This document shows positions 29,908-37,728 of a DNA stretch of 37,728 bases, in pieces. A program made the translations under genes and the position numbers. Source of the DNA: a virus; IMG/VR virus record IMGVR_UViG_3300000268_000001, positions 1 to 37,728 of that record. One strand, written 5' to 3'. The notes below the pieces were generated by a model, which saw only the letters and a program-made list of their open reading frames with translations, had not been told where the DNA came from and did no database searches. How positions within the stretch are numbered: position 1 is the first letter of the stretch; every line of letters starts with the position of its first letter.

Positions 29908-31362
29908 TTAAAGTCCTGGTAAACCCAAAGGATTGTTTGCACTTGCGCCTGGCACGCCACCACCGCCACCCATTTGCTTTGCACCTGGGCCAGCTTGAAC
30001 TTGCATTGCCTTAATAGCCGTTTCACGGGCTTGTTGCTTTTGGGCGATTGTTTTAGCATCATCGCCAGGCTTTGGAAAGTAGTTTTTCTCAGCCGTTGCA
30101 AACTCACTAGCGCCAATTGCAGCACCGGATTCTTTACGCAACAAAGCAGTGATGAAGTTGATACGCGCTTGGGCAACTTGTTGCTGTTCAGGACTCAAGC
30201 CGCCCAAAACTGAAGGCAAGGCGTTAAACACAGAACCAGACATGTCTTCAAGTTTGTCACCAAGGAACGGGATAAGGCCAACAGTAGCGCCAACTGCGCC
30301 TTTAATAACTCCAGTATCTTTTTTGCCCAACTTTTCAAGGTCAGTCAAAATTTTGTTGGATTCCATCATCCGCATACCAAACGCTGTGGCGTTGCCTTGG
30401 CTTTCAGTCAAAGCTGTGCCTTTGCCTTTTAATGGCGTTGCGGTAACAGGCGTGGCCCCAGCAGGACCAGCGGCAGCAGGCGCATTAACATTAACTGGAA
30501 CTGCTTGCAACGTGCGCTTATTGACGCCGTAAAACGTGCCGTCTTCGCCTTCTTTGAGTTCGAAACCAGGGTTAGCTTGTTCAAACGCAACTTTTTGTCG
30601 TGCCAAGTTCAATTGGCCTTGCGACACGGCAAGATTCTTTTCAGCAGTTATGTCGCCAAATGTTTTGGTCTTGGCAATATCTGCGCCAGCAACTGGCAGA
30701 CCGTACCCAGGCAACGCAGGGTTGTCTTGAATGGTTTGAATCTTGCCGCCAATATCTTGACGCGCCACTTTAGGCAACATAAAGCCCAGCTTGTCCTTGG
30801 CTTCCAAAATGCCCATGATTTTTTGAACTCGGTACTGTTGGTACTGGTCAGGGGTCATAGATTGAAGTTGCTGAATGTCTTGCGTGACTGAGTTTATGTC
30901 AAACACGCCATCTTTAACGCCCTTGGTCAATTCAGCAATTGCTGCTTGGGGGGTTGGAGCCGAACCAACAGCGTTCCAAGCAAAATCCACTCTTTTCTTT
31001 TGCAACCCAAAATTACGCTCGTCTATCTGCGATTGCACGTTCTTGGCGCTCAACGCCGCAGTTGCAATTTCTTGGCGTGTTTTTTCAATTGCTGGGATTT
31101 GCGAACCGCCGCCACCTTTTGCTAAAAGGCCAGTCAACTTGTTGTAATTGATTGTGCCAGTGTCAGGGTCTATAGACTGACTGTAGGCATCAGACAATAC
31201 GTTTTGCGTAGCCTCTGCACGTTTTGCTGAACCAAGCTGGTACTGAGCCAAAGCGTTTTGATTTTGCGCGTTCTGAAGCTGCGCGATCTGGCCATACTGA
31301 GCAATTGGGTTTTGCAACTCAAGGCCACGGACCTGAAGGGCAATATTAGGATTGATGGGCAT
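29908..31362 (-). CDS. Ejection (internal virion) protein, P22 gp20-like
   Basis: A 484-residue protein in the place of P22 gp20 (471). It is Gln/Ala-rich and helical. Residues about 340-445 contain FGMRMMESNKILTDLEKLGK and FITALLRKESGAAIGASEFA then EKNYFPKPGDD, a block widely shared by internal virion proteins of podoviruses. Its end is a Gly-rich flexible stretch. It is probably ejected with the other two proteins to form a conduit. Confidence 0.7.
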   Translation of the reverse strand: MPINPNIALQVRGLELQNPIAQYGQIAQLQNAQNQNALAQYQLGSAKRAEATQNVLSDAYSQSIDPDTGTINYNKLTGLLAKGGGGSQIPAIEKTRQEIATAALSAKNVQSQIDERNFGLQKKRVDFAWNAVGSAPTPQAAIAELTKGVKDGVFDINSVTQDIQQLQSMTPDQYQQYRVQKIMGILEAKDKLGFMLPKVARQDIGGKIQTIQDNPALPGYGLPVAGADIAKTKTFGDITAEKNLAVSQGQLNLARQKVAFEQANPGFELKEGEDGTFYGVNKRTLQAVPVNVNAPAAAGPAGATPVTATPLKGKGTALTESQGNATAFGMRMMESNKILTDLEKLGKKDTGVIKGAVGATVGLIPFLGDKLEDMSGSVFNALPSVLGGLSPEQQQVAQARINFITALLRKESGAAIGASEFATAEKNYFPKPGDDAKTIAQKQQARETAIKAMQVQAGPGAKQMGGGGGVPGASANNPLGLPGL

Positions 31363-31371
31363 GTTTAGTCC

Positions 31372-32025
31372 TTAACCGAATTCTGACATACCAGAAAAAT
31401 TGTATGATGAATTTGGCATCATGCCAGCACCGCCACCACCGCCAGATTGAGGCATAAAGCGATTGAGCAAATTCTGATTCTGAGTGTAGTTCAGATAACT
31501 ATTCAACCCGCCTGTCAGCGCGTTAGCGCCGCCAACATAGCCAGAAGCGCGGGCCGCAGCGCCGCTGGTCATCAAATTGCCTGCGTTGGTTCCGTAAGTG
31601 CTTGCGGCGTTGCCCATTGCACCCGTGGCTGTTTGGCCAACGCCAGCCAGGCCAGCAAGGCGGTTGTAAGCATTGCCAAACTCGGTGGACGCAACATCTT
31701 GGCCATATCGCTGGGCGGCTTTTAAAGCGCCACCGCTGATCAGGCCACCACGAGCCGATGCCTGCCGGTCAAGCGCTTTTAGCCCCTCGTTAAGTCTAAA
31801 CTGGTACGATGGGTCTGCCGCGCTCATAATATCGCCGGACTGTATTCTGTTGAGCGCGTTCATGCCTGCCTGACGCCACGGCTCTTGCAACTCAACCTGC
31901 CGTTCAAACATCTCGCGCTGAAGCTCGGTTGCCCGGTCAGTGGCTCTTGATTGCGATCTACCTGCGCTGCTGGCCGATGCTGCACCAACTACGGCGCTGC
32001 CTAAGATTGCGGCTTCAATTCCCAT
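31372..32025 (-). CDS. Ejection (DNA transfer) protein, P22 gp7-like
   Basis: A 217-residue protein in the place of P22 gp7 (229). It opens with MGIEAAILGSAVVGAASASS, a hydrophobic Ala/Gly stretch, followed by AGRSQSRATDRATELQREMF and RGGLISGGALKAAQRYGQDV then STEFGNAYNRLAGLAG, a pattern shared by phage DNA-transfer proteins. AGGAG precedes the ATG. It belongs to the three-gene injection set. Confidence 0.75.
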   Translation of the reverse strand: MGIEAAILGSAVVGAASASSAGRSQSRATDRATELQREMFERQVELQEPWRQAGMNALNRIQSGDIMSAADPSYQFRLNEGLKALDRQASARGGLISGGALKAAQRYGQDVASTEFGNAYNRLAGLAGVGQTATGAMGNAASTYGTNAGNLMTSGAAARASGYVGGANALTGGLNSYLNYTQNQNLLNRFMPQSGGGGGAGMMPNSSYNFSGMSEFG

Positions 32026-32026
32026 A

Positions 32027-32386
32027 TCAATTCTCCTTAACTAGCAAATCGCTGTTAGTCTTTTTAAACCCTAGACGATCCAAAATGCCGTACATGTAGT
32101 CATGCCCCGGCGTCACTTTTGTAGTAACTCTAGGGCCAGAAAACAATTCGCGCAACAACCCTTTGGTTACCCACCGGCAACGCCATTCGGGCAAAACAGA
32201 CACATGAACTTCTTCGCCTTTGCGAAACGCAGCGCCAATGCACTTATTGTCTCTCACAATGGCTTTAATTATCCAGTCTTTTACTGCTGCGCGGTAGTCC
32301 TCAAACAAAATTGGTTCAGCCCAATCCGTAGCTTCGTAGCCAACGCGCAGCGCTGACTCACGATCGTCTACGAGTTGAGTTGCCAC
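32027..32386 (-). CDS. GNAT-like protein
   Basis: A 119-residue protein starting with GTG, with AAGGGG ahead. EEVHVSVLPEWRCRWVTKGL (58-77) followed by RVTTKV and a DYMYGILDRLGFKKT end recalls the beta-4/acetyl-CoA loop and C-terminal GF motif of GNAT acetyltransferases, a small phage group often seen near tail genes. It stands in the place occupied by gene 14 in P22. I cannot show that it binds acetyl-CoA. Confidence 0.5.
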   Translation of the reverse strand: MATQLVDDRESALRVGYEATDWAEPILFEDYRAAVKDWIIKAIVRDNKCIGAAFRKGEEVHVSVLPEWRCRWVTKGLLRELFSGPRVTTKVTPGHDYMYGILDRLGFKKTNSDLLVKEN

Positions 32387-32396
32387 AACACACCCC

Positions 32397-34187
32397 TTAA
32401 TTGATTGAGAAACTCACCGAGTTGAACGTCACTTTGTTGCCCGACACGGTGGCGTTCATCTTCACGTTACCCGACGAATCAATCTCAAACACCACTGCGC
32501 TTGGCACGCTGCTGATCTCGCCATACGAGCTAATCAGCAGCGTGGCCGTTGGGCGGTAGCCAGCAGGCAAATTGAAGATCGTAGCGGTTGAGTTAAGGGC
32601 GCGGATGGCCCCGCCCCGCAATCTAACAATGCCGTAATCGTCTTTGTAATAACCGCACAAAGGTGATGGAACGCCTGCATCGGCCCAACTGTTCTGGAAC
32701 GTCACGTTGTTCCAGCCTGGGAACACATAGCCAGCACCAGTCAATTGAATTTCGTTGGTGATTGTTGGCGCTTCGGTTGAAGACTCAAACGCGCACCCTG
32801 ACCAACCAACACTGCTAACGCCGCCTGACGTTGCAAGGGTGGTGATGTACTTGCGGGCAGCGTTGGGGACGTAAGTGTTAAGGCCTTTAAAGCCACAACC
32901 AGCCACGCTGACCGACTGCGTTATGCCTGCACCAGACGTTTCAACCAAAATGTTGTTTGTAACAAAGTTAGTAGAACTGATACGGGCAAACGAGCAGCCG
33001 CTGATGCTGGCCGCTGATACTTCTGCTGAGTTAGCAAGCCAGATGTCGGCAACGCCTTTGTTGTTTTCAAAGTAAACACCGCTAAAGTTGCCAGACACAG
33101 CACCTTGCACGCCTGAATTGTTAAGAAGCACGCCGTACTTTAGCGCCGCAGAGCCGGTCAAACCGTTGCTCTCAACCGTGCCCCCAAACATGTTGAAGTT
33201 TGTGCCGCCAGTAATGTAAACGCCTGTATCGTTGTTGTTGCCGATAATGCAACTCACCAAGGTAATAGCGTTGGGGTAGCTAAAGTTATTATATTCAGCC
33301 CGAAATCCAACGTCGGCAAATCGGAACACGCAGTTGTAAAACACACTTGACAAAACGTCAGTTGCGTAAAACGCATACTCGCCGCCCAAAACAGACACAT
33401 CCTCAAGCGACAAGAAAGCCAAGTTGTCGCCACTAATACATACACCGTTAGTGTCACCTTCTTTTTGGAAAAACAAGCCGCGAATGACTTGGTGGCTGTG
33501 AACGCCGCCACCAGTTGTGCCGCCAGTGATTGTCAGCATGTTATACGCACCAGGCGTACCATGAATGCGAACGCTGGCCGAACTGTCGCCGTACATGGAC
33601 GCCTTAAAGGTGTCTGCCGTGTCGCCGCTGTTGTTGATTGTCAGGCCGCTAGTAATTTTGTAGATGCCAGGGGGAAAGTAAACATCGCCGCCAATGGTGT
33701 TGGCGTAGTTGATTGCCAATTGGATGGCTGCGGTGTCATCAGTAATGTCGTTACCCACAGCGCCAAAGTCTTTGACGCTAATGGTCTCGCGCATTTTGGC
33801 TTGGGCGGTTGTGGCTACCGCGCCTGCGCCTGCTTGGATAAACCCGACCAAGGCAGAACCACCGCTAGCGGCAAAAGCCGCAATTGCCGCTTGCAGTTCA
33901 GCCATTGTGGCGTAACCACCAATGTTATCCACAGTCCAAATTTCAACATCGTTGCTGTCGGTCAGCTTTAGCTTGTAGAAGCTAGATGACAACCAAACGC
34001 CTGCTTCACCACGCGAATTCAAGATTACGGGGTTGGTGTTAGTCGTTGTCGCGGTGTTGTCGGTGTAAGTGGCCAGCGGCGTGGTTGTACCCGCAGCGTA
34101 GGAATACAGTTTGCCGCCCACCAACGGGTTGCCATTGGCGTCAAAAAACTGTAGTTTTGGTGCGGGTGAGAGCGTTGATGTAGGCAT
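32397..34187 (-). CDS. Tailspike with beta-helix (pectate-lyase-like)
   Basis: A 596-residue protein. Residues 1-90 form the head- or tail-binding domain (FDANGNPLVGGKLYSYAAGT then YKLKLTDSNDVEIWTVDN), followed by a helical linker and ISVKDFGAVGNDITDDTAAI (136-155) with YFPPGIYKIT, the Pectate_lyase_3 entry to a right-handed beta-helix (about 140-470). The end (about 500-596) is a beta cap. It likely degrades or binds surface polysaccharide. GAGG precedes the ATG. In P22 the spike is a separate distant gene; here it sits within the tail operon. Confidence 0.87.
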   Translation of the reverse strand: MPTSTLSPAPKLQFFDANGNPLVGGKLYSYAAGTTTPLATYTDNTATTTNTNPVILNSRGEAGVWLSSSFYKLKLTDSNDVEIWTVDNIGGYATMAELQAAIAAFAASGGSALVGFIQAGAGAVATTAQAKMRETISVKDFGAVGNDITDDTAAIQLAINYANTIGGDVYFPPGIYKITSGLTINNSGDTADTFKASMYGDSSASVRIHGTPGAYNMLTITGGTTGGGVHSHQVIRGLFFQKEGDTNGVCISGDNLAFLSLEDVSVLGGEYAFYATDVLSSVFYNCVFRFADVGFRAEYNNFSYPNAITLVSCIIGNNNDTGVYITGGTNFNMFGGTVESNGLTGSAALKYGVLLNNSGVQGAVSGNFSGVYFENNKGVADIWLANSAEVSAASISGCSFARISSTNFVTNNILVETSGAGITQSVSVAGCGFKGLNTYVPNAARKYITTLATSGGVSSVGWSGCAFESSTEAPTITNEIQLTGAGYVFPGWNNVTFQNSWADAGVPSPLCGYYKDDYGIVRLRGGAIRALNSTATIFNLPAGYRPTATLLISSYGEISSVPSAVVFEIDSSGNVKMNATVSGNKVTFNSVSFSIN

Positions 34188-34190
34188 TTG

Positions 34191-34577
34191 TTACCTCGGT
34201 ACAAGAGTCAAAGTAGGCGGCGTTTGGTAGGTTACCCGCAGCCGGTCAAAAGGTGAGAGTGTGAACATCCCATAAAAACTGCCGGTGCTGAAAAATGTAA
34301 CACCATCGCGCGAAAACTCCAAGAGAATCACGCCGCCGCCGCTGACGATTATATCTGCGGGGAACCCCGTGTCGTTGACATACACAAAAGGTGATGTGTC
34401 AGCTATAAGGGGACTCGGCTGTACTTTGTAGTTTGTAACCCCGCTTGAGCCACCGCCGGTTAACTCAAACATGTTTAAGAAAAACCGATACCACACCGGC
34501 GACATCAAATTCGGGTTGGGGTTTTTGGGGTCAGTTATCTCAACCCGCGCCGAAGGGATGTTTGTGACGTTAAGCAT
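34191..34577 (-). CDS. Hypothetical tail protein
   Basis: A 128-residue protein with a conserved-looking start, ITDPKNPNPNLMSPVWYRFF then LNMFELTGGGSS, common in podovirus tail operons, and a beta-rich second half (DIIVSGGGVILLEFSRDGVT). It overlaps the gp10-like stop by 8 bases. It occupies the position of P22 gp26 (tail needle) but is short and not coiled coil, so I do not call it a needle. Confidence 0.65.
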   Translation of the reverse strand: MLNVTNIPSARVEITDPKNPNPNLMSPVWYRFFLNMFELTGGGSSGVTNYKVQPSPLIADTSPFVYVNDTGFPADIIVSGGGVILLEFSRDGVTFFSTGSFYGMFTLSPFDRLRVTYQTPPTLTLVPR

Positions 34578-36099
34578 TGGTCGGACTTATCCCCAATTCA
34601 GCGCCCATGATGGCGATCTGGATTGGATCAGTGCCCGACAACTCATAAACCCGATCTCGCAGTTTAAGAGTCATGCCAAGCCTACGCCAGAAGATACGAG
34701 TGCCGTAAGCGCCTACAGCGCCGCCTTGCGCCCAATGTTCGTTTGACCATGTGTGGCCACCATCGTCCGACCAGCGCAGCATAAACTGAGGTGGCGGGTT
34801 GAATGACAACACGGTTTCGTCAACCAAGATGTCCTCAGACTCGGTGATTAGCCCAAACCCGTCTTCGGTAATCAATTGCACATACTCAGTTATAGGTGCA
34901 AGCAACGCGCCTGCTTGGGCGTCCAGTTGCAGACTGTGCTGGGTTGTGCGCTTAAGTTTGTTCTGCCCTGTGGGCAGCGCACGCCATGACCGCAGCCAGC
35001 GTTGAATCTGGCCGTTGTCAGCGTAGACGTCCAAGTCAAGTGTGTAGATGTTGCCGTTTTGAAAGTCGCCAACGATAGTGTTGCCGCCAAAGTTGCACTG
35101 GCAATTGGAACGATGGCGCATAAAGCTGCCGTTGCTCCAGCCTGCACGCTCATGCCAGGCTTGTGTGGCCGCATCGTAGACCCAAGTTGCGTTGGCGCTG
35201 GGGAACGTCAAGACGTAGAAACTGTGGCCGTCTTGCTGGTAGGTATAGGCAATGGCATCCGAGATGTTGCCGTACTGCTGAATCTGCCACTCAACGGCGT
35301 GGGTAGACACACGCTGGCCGGTGTAGCCGTTGGCTTTGTAGACAATGCCTTGACCACGGGCGTCAGTGCCAAGCCAAAACAAAGTGTTGTCCAGTTTGGC
35401 CACCGAGAAGGTCGCTACGCATCCGATCTCGTTAAACGCGCCTTGAATGCGCGTCAGGGGGAAGTCAGGAAGGCCAGCGTTGTACCAGACCTCAACCGAG
35501 TCTGAACCAAACAGCCAAGCCTCGCGGTGATCAATGTTGACGGCCACCAACCCATCCGGAGAGCCTTCAGCGCTTGCAAAATCCAGCGCGTCAATGTCAG
35601 TGCCGTCCAAAAGCGCCGTAACCCAGATTTTCTGGCTGTTAGGCTCGTTGAACACAAAATAGCCGTCCAAATAACCCACAGTTAAAGCGCCGGGGAAATC
35701 AGGGTCACTGATGGGGGCAAAGACGTTGGTGACTTCGTTGTAGATGTAGCTGGGGCCATTGCAGGCAAAAAAGATTTGCGTGCCGTTGTCTGCGATTGAA
35801 ACCGGACCCGTGCCGGAAACTTTGCCAAGCAAAAGTGGTGTGGATGTCAACCCGGTGAGCTTGTAGACCTCAACGCCAGAGACAACGTAAAAGTCTGTGC
35901 CGTTGGTCTGGTGCGCCCACAAACCCCGAATTGGGCCAGTGCCCACAGACTGCAAGAAGTTCAAACCTGGTGCGCGATTCAGAAAGCCAGGCTCCTTGCC
36001 ACCCTCAGGAATGACCTCAGGGAACAAGTTGACCATGCGGTTATCCGCAGCGTTGACACTGCGGGTAACGTAGCTGGAGCCAAGAATTGGCGTCTTCAT
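34570..36099 (-). CDS. Head-completion/tail-hub protein, P22 gp10-like
   Basis: A 509-residue protein, close to P22 gp10 (472). It starts MKTPILGSSYVTRSVNAADN then RMVNLFPE, the gp10 opening, has a beta-propeller-like middle (about 90-400) with repeated YxxN/W patterns, and ends with LRWSDDGGHTWS and WRRLGM, conserved in the DNA-stabilisation family. It forms the hexameric tail hub plugging the portal-gp4 channel. It shares one base with the gp4-like stop. Confidence 0.88.
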   Translation of the reverse strand: MKTPILGSSYVTRSVNAADNRMVNLFPEVIPEGGKEPGFLNRAPGLNFLQSVGTGPIRGLWAHQTNGTDFYVVSGVEVYKLTGLTSTPLLLGKVSGTGPVSIADNGTQIFFACNGPSYIYNEVTNVFAPISDPDFPGALTVGYLDGYFVFNEPNSQKIWVTALLDGTDIDALDFASAEGSPDGLVAVNIDHREAWLFGSDSVEVWYNAGLPDFPLTRIQGAFNEIGCVATFSVAKLDNTLFWLGTDARGQGIVYKANGYTGQRVSTHAVEWQIQQYGNISDAIAYTYQQDGHSFYVLTFPSANATWVYDAATQAWHERAGWSNGSFMRHRSNCQCNFGGNTIVGDFQNGNIYTLDLDVYADNGQIQRWLRSWRALPTGQNKLKRTTQHSLQLDAQAGALLAPITEYVQLITEDGFGLITESEDILVDETVLSFNPPPQFMLRWSDDGGHTWSNEHWAQGGAVGAYGTRIFWRRLGMTLKLRDRVYELSGTDPIQIAIMGAELGISPTNA

Positions 36100-36812
36100 C
36101 AGTAGTTACCGGCGTAGATGTTGAAGCGCTGACGATTGGCCACCATTGCGTATGGCAGGCTCATAATGTCATCTGGGTTGTTGATGCGCTTCAGATCGCG
36201 CTTAGATGTCATGGCAATGCGCTGCACTTGTGGGCTTGGCTCGACACCAAACTCTGGGGCAAACTCCATAGCCAAGTTGTATGTAAACGCCCGCAGATAA
36301 CCTGGCGGGTAGTGCATTGCAGTTGACAGCAATGCAGGCTGGTCAAGTTTCTGTACCGAGATGAAGTGCCATTGCAACGCCTGAGTCGGGCGAGGGTAAA
36401 TGAACATTTCAATGTCTGGATAAGTCATGTTCACAAACATAACTTGCGGAAATGTGGATGTCACAGTCTTGACCGCGATGCCGTTGTACTGCGCTTGGTT
36501 GATGAACTTGACGCCGTAGGACACGCCGTTGTTGGCCAAGTAGTATGTGGAATCGTCCAGCAAGATGGGGCGGTCGCCCACAAAGTCACCAGACGGCCCA
36601 AGGGTGCGGCTGATAAGGCCAGAGGGCCATGTAAAGACTTGATCTTGGGTGCTAAACACCGACAGACGCTCGGTGTTCCACGAATCAATCATTTGATTCA
36701 ACGCCATCAAAGCGTCTTGCGACATGGCAGCAGAAGGTGTCTCACCCTCGGCCAATATACCCAACAGGCGCAAAGCGCGGTTGATTTGATCGCCAGCGGT
36801 ATACGTTGCCAT
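36099..36812 (-). CDS. Head-to-tail adaptor, P22 gp4-like
   Basis: A 237-residue protein. TAGDQINRALRLLGILAEGE (5-24) and ALMALNQMIDSWNTERLSVF (33-52) are the gp4-type adaptor helices, followed by a beta domain and PPGYLRAFTYNLAMEFAPEF. P22 gp4 is shorter (166 residues), so about 70 residues in the middle are extra. It binds the portal ring and receives the gp10-like hub. AAGGAG precedes the ATG. Confidence 0.83.
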   Translation of the reverse strand: MATYTAGDQINRALRLLGILAEGETPSAAMSQDALMALNQMIDSWNTERLSVFSTQDQVFTWPSGLISRTLGPSGDFVGDRPILLDDSTYYLANNGVSYGVKFINQAQYNGIAVKTVTSTFPQVMFVNMTYPDIEMFIYPRPTQALQWHFISVQKLDQPALLSTAMHYPPGYLRAFTYNLAMEFAPEFGVEPSPQVQRIAMTSKRDLKRINNPDDIMSLPYAMVANRQRFNIYAGNY

Positions 36813-36814
36813 GT

Positions 36815-37003
36815 TTAAACTCCTTCGGATTCACCTTTGCGGGTGTATTTGCGCTTTACAACAAGCGTGTTGGCCGCTTCTTCAGGTTCCGAAAGCGTGT
36901 CTGGATTATAGCGAGTCCAGCCATTTTTTTCATCTGCTTCGGCCTCAAGTTCCATTGTGGCAACTTTAGCGCCGTGGACGGGATGTGATAGGTAGATGTT
37001 CAT
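36815..37003 (-). CDS. Small acidic hypothetical protein
   Basis: A 62-residue protein, MNIYLSHPVHGAKVATMELE then AEADEKNGWTRYNPDTLSEP, with a basic KRKYTRKGE end. The HPxHGxKVA and GWxRYxPDTLSE elements recur in small phage proteins between capsid and adaptor genes. No GGAG lies ahead of the ATG; the hairpin at 37010-37031 occupies that place, so translation may be restricted. Role unknown. Confidence 0.65.
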   Translation of the reverse strand: MNIYLSHPVHGAKVATMELEAEADEKNGWTRYNPDTLSEPEEAANTLVVKRKYTRKGESEGV

Positions 37004-37009
37004 GTTGGC

Positions 37010-37031
37010 AACGGGGTCCGAAGACCCCGTT
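37010..37031 (-). terminator. UUCG-capped hairpin
   Basis: Minus strand: AACGGGGTC-TTCG-GACCCCGTT, nine pairs with a UUCG loop, six bases before the 62-residue gene's ATG. No T run follows, so it may act as an attenuator or block the ribosome site. Confidence 0.6.
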
Positions 37032-37036
37032 TGGTT

Positions 37037-37450
37037 TTACAGGACGTGGATTACAGCGAAGTTGATCACAACGGCCTCAGACAACGCGCCGCCCGAAAGG
37101 TTGCGCAATGTGATTGTGCAGCTTCCAGTGGATTTGCCAGAAACCCAGCAGTTGTAAGCACCGGCAGTAGCGCCAGAAGACACGCTCAAAATTACAACGT
37201 CTTTTGCGCTAATGACGCTGTTGGTCAAAGTGAACGTAACGTTTGTGACGTTTGCCAATTCGGCATTGTTCATTGTGATCTGACCAGCAGACTTGTTCAA
37301 GGTCACGCCAGTCGATTTGCTTGTCAATTGAGTCACCGTGCCGCTTGCTTCTGCGGTGTAACCCAACTCACCACCAGACATCACAAAATTAGAACCAATA
37401 ATGTCTTGGTCTTCAAAAGCAACGCCAATTGATTTGGTATTAGATGTCAT
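37037..37450 (-). CDS. Putative virion protein
   Basis: A 137-residue protein starting at the ATG with AAAGGA ahead. It is beta-rich, Thr/Ser/Ala/Gly-heavy, with few charges: GVAFEDQDIIGSNFVMSGGE, then TLTNSVISAKDVVILSVSSG and CTITLRNLSGGALSEAVVIN. The last 60 residues resemble the end of small phage beta proteins that bind capsids or glycans. The pattern is widespread in environmental phages, without a known function. It is flanked on both sides by UUCG hairpins. Confidence 0.7.
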   Translation of the reverse strand: MTSNTKSIGVAFEDQDIIGSNFVMSGGELGYTAEASGTVTQLTSKSTGVTLNKSAGQITMNNAELANVTNVTFTLTNSVISAKDVVILSVSSGATAGAYNCWVSGKSTGSCTITLRNLSGGALSEAVVINFAVIHVL

Positions 37451-37463
37451 GATTGTTCCTTTA

Positions 37464-37489
37464 AAAATGGGGACCGAAGCCCCCATTTA
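37464..37489 (-). terminator. UUCG-capped hairpin with T run
   Basis: Minus strand: ATGGGGGC-TTCG-GTCCCCAT followed by TTTTT. Eight pairs including one G-T, a UUCG loop and a five-T tract make this the best intrinsic terminator of the three, just past the 135-residue gene's stop. Confidence 0.72.
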
Positions 37490-37492
37490 GGT

Positions 37493-37728
37493 TTAGCCAA
37501 GACGATACACAACGTAAGTGCCGTCACCGGTCTTACGGAAGCGGAACAACTGGCTAGTTGTCACAGCAATGGCAACCAAAGCGTTGCCGCCATCGGTCAC
37601 ACCAGTGTTAACAGCCAATGTCACAGCACCGGAAGATGTGCCGATGTTGACAATCGACAAATCAAAGGTGCTACCAACAGTAGCGTTAGGGACAGCAGCG
37701 TCGATTGCAGTGCCCAAAGGCAGCGTGT
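37493..37728 (-). CDS. Putative virion/decoration-type protein (3' part of gene at 1-271)
   Basis: The stop of the 135-residue gene is at 37493. Bases 37630-37728 duplicate 1-99, so this piece and the start-of-window piece are one gene. Counted once, 37493-37629 encodes its last 45 residues, including VTTSQLFRFRKTGDGTYVV. Only the window edge interrupts it; the frame is intact. Confidence 0.8.
   Translation of the reverse strand, partial: TLPLGTAIDAAVPNATVGSTFDLSIVNIGTSSGAVTLAVNTGVTDGGNALVAIAVTTSQLFRFRKTGDGTYVVYRLG
37630..37728. repeat. 99-bp terminal direct repeat, right copy
   Basis: Identical to bases 1-99; marks circular closure. Removing one copy leaves a 37,629-bp circle. Confidence 0.95.

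Noticed and set aside
1-37728. tRNA genes, integrase, attachment site
   Set aside because: Looked for the GGTTCGAATCC-type T-arm sequence, tyrosine or serine recombinase motifs and att-like core repeats; none seen by eye, though a dedicated scan was not possible.

Overview
The window is a complete, circularly assembled genome of a tailed DNA phage with a P22-type (podovirus-like) virion gene set. The first 99 bases recur exactly as the last 99, and one gene reads in frame across that join, so the unit genome is 37,629 bp. Protein families and the two consensus TTATCCACA boxes suit a proteobacterial host. The overall gene style recalls environmental phages of freshwater Betaproteobacteria, but that is an impression, not something proved here. 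I see no integrase, DNA polymerase, RNA polymerase, tRNA or CRISPR array.

Almost every base is coding and there are only two transcription blocks. The rightward block (18615-25820) is the early/recombination block: a few small unknown genes, a Sak4-type ATPase, a DUF669 single-strand-binding protein, a Cas4/RecB-like nuclease with Cys clusters, a RadD-like SF2 helicase, then a chain of mini-genes joined by 4-base ATGA overlaps. The leftward block starts at 18438 and runs down through position 1, across the join to 37629, and on to 25786. In transcription order it holds a YdaS/Cro-like regulator, a Toprim-primase/RepA-type helicase, a DNA methyltransferase, a TCGGTGCA repeat array, a RusA-like resolvase, the small terminase, a DnaA-box intergenic region, the large terminase, two small basic proteins, a GroES-like co-chaperonin, the portal, and a DUF5856-like protein. 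These are followed by a 6.8-kb cassette of fibre/adhesin genes and tail-assembly chaperones, then scaffold, P22-type coat, two small virion-type genes each followed by a UUCG hairpin, gp4-like and gp10-like head-completion proteins, a tailspike, three ejection proteins sized like P22 gp7/gp20/gp16, a run of small membrane proteins, a 3-TM holin and an M15 endolysin.

The two blocks diverge from a 176-bp control region (18439-18614). It carries two near-identical 17-bp dyad operators exactly 63 bp apart, a third half-matching inverted site, and a good sigma70 promoter with an extended -10 whose hexamers are overlapped by the operators. The blocks converge at 25786-25820, where the last genes of each overlap by 35 bp.

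The least ordinary parts are non-coding. One is the array of 11 exact TCGGTGCA octamers plus variants between methyltransferase and resolvase. Another is the terS-terL gap, which holds four DnaA-box-like sequences, a potential G-quadruplex and a 16-bp perfect palindrome; both are candidate origin or packaging sites. Others are the fibre cassette lodged between portal and scaffold, with a decayed chaperone 3' end inside it, and the series of UUCG-capped hairpins around the coat-proximal genes.
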